A stretch of DNA of 13,976 nucleotides from an uncultured Rhodospirillaceae bacterium (GTDB lineage Bacteria; Pseudomonadota; Alphaproteobacteria; CAAGCB01; CAG-977). Position numbers and translations under genes: made by a program. The notes beneath the pieces are model-generated. The model worked only from the letters and a program-made list of their open reading frames with translations. It searched no databases and had not been told where the DNA came from. This document shows positions 13,583 to 13,976 of this stretch, piece by piece. The stretch's first letter is position 1. The number at the start of each line of letters is the position of its first letter. The DNA lies in contig USCC01000057.1 of the NCBI GenBank assembly GCA_900553035.1, positions 1-13,976 on the forward strand, given 5' to 3'.

Positions 13583-13976
13583 ATGCTGACCTTTTTAACC
13601 GGACTCTCCATCATTCTTCTGTTCGCGGCGCGGCCATTTGTTTATAAACCGGCCAGCCGGACTCTGAATCCGGAAGTTTCATCCTATTTTACAGCGGTGT
13701 GGTGTCTGTTGTTCGCCGTGCCGACGATTCCGTTTTGCGGACATTATTTCTTTATTGACGGCCGCTTCGTTTTTCTGACGCCCGGAATTGTCTTTCCTCT
13801 GATCAAGGGCGTATCGCTGTTCTGCTTTTTAAAGCTCAGCCAGGTTGTCAACCGGGAAAACACATCCGGTTCCGTGTTCTGGGGCGTCATTGCGCTGGCT
13901 TTGGCCGCGCTGGTGACCACGTTTATTTTTAATGTCCCCCTGGCTCCGTTGAAATTGATCATCATCGTGTTCATCG
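13583..13976 (+). CDS. Multi-pass membrane protein, N-terminal part (runs off the window)
   Basis: An uninterrupted frame of 131 codons from ATG 13583 (AAGTGGG at 13571-13577 as ribosome-binding site) continues to the window end. It opens MLTFLTGLSIILLFAARPFV and has further hydrophobic segments around FTAVWCLLFAVPTIPFCG, FLTPGIVFPLIKGVSLFCFL, VFWGVIALALAALVTTFIF and LAPLKLIIIVFI. Five or so membrane spans with short loops suggest a small-molecule transporter. The organisation is reminiscent of the EamA/DMT drug-metabolite family, but no diagnostic motif is present in this part, so that is a weak guess. It lies after the RTX terminator with its own likely promoter and is probably unrelated to the secretion locus. 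Confidence 0.75.
   Translation, partial: MLTFLTGLSIILLFAARPFVYKPASRTLNPEVSSYFTAVWCLLFAVPTIPFCGHYFFIDGRFVFLTPGIVFPLIKGVSLFCFLKLSQVVNRENTSGSVFWGVIALALAALVTTFIFNVPLAPLKLIIIVFI

Overview
The window reads as chromosomal DNA of a Gram-negative, alphaproteobacterium-like bacterium. It encodes an outer-membrane beta-barrel protein with a C-terminal Phe, a lipoprotein, a HlyB-like type I secretion fragment with an RTX protein fragment, and an LplT-PlsC-acyl-ACP-synthetase fusion. It also carries a bacterial initiator tRNA with encoded CCA. Coding DNA is moderately GC-rich and intergenic promoters are strongly AT-rich. The placement (perhaps an uncultured gut alphaproteobacterium) is inference from gene content.

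Layout. (1) 68-1568 (+): a three-gene operon encoding a small membrane protein with a CxxC right after its signal-like segment, a helical soluble protein, and a thioredoxin-fold putative lipoprotein with CPYC. It looks like an undescribed envelope redox module. (2) 1645-2289 (+): a regulator with two fused ArsR-type winged helices. Its promoter, a candidate operator and the upstream hairpin share about 45 bp. (3) 2352-3615 (-): a leucine-rich-repeat-like gene split by a frameshift in a run of 8 A, with a consensus promoter overlapped by a perfect 20-bp palindrome. (4) 3778-4527 (-): an outer-membrane beta-barrel protein with a strong terminator. (5) 4694-9243 (+): a tightly overlapping operon of a CPBP intramembrane protease, a MarR regulator and a 1135-aa lysophospholipid flippase/acyltransferase/acyl-ACP synthetase fusion, preceded by an inverted repeat on the -35 region. 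(6) 9454-9828 (+): an orphan small protein whose C-terminal half resembles phage small terminase. (7) 9999-11348 (+): an AGCS alanine/glycine symporter. (8) 11397-11474: initiator tRNA-Met with an extra base in the T-stem. (9) 11475-11955: about 480 bp without genes. (10) 11956-13441 (+): the first third of a HlyB-type ABC transporter joined, at a probable 9-bp microhomology, to the 3' end of an RTX protein gene. (11) 13583 to the window end: a partial membrane protein.

How the parts fit. The window is dominated by envelope functions: periplasmic thiol chemistry, phospholipid repair, an outer-membrane barrel and type I secretion. The two best places to look are the three-gene CxxC/helical/CPYC module next to a cysteine-bearing tandem ArsR regulator, and the broken genes (LRR frameshift; hlyB-RTX deletion junction), which may be real variation or assembly artefacts. 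No CRISPR array, insertion sequence or rRNA was seen.
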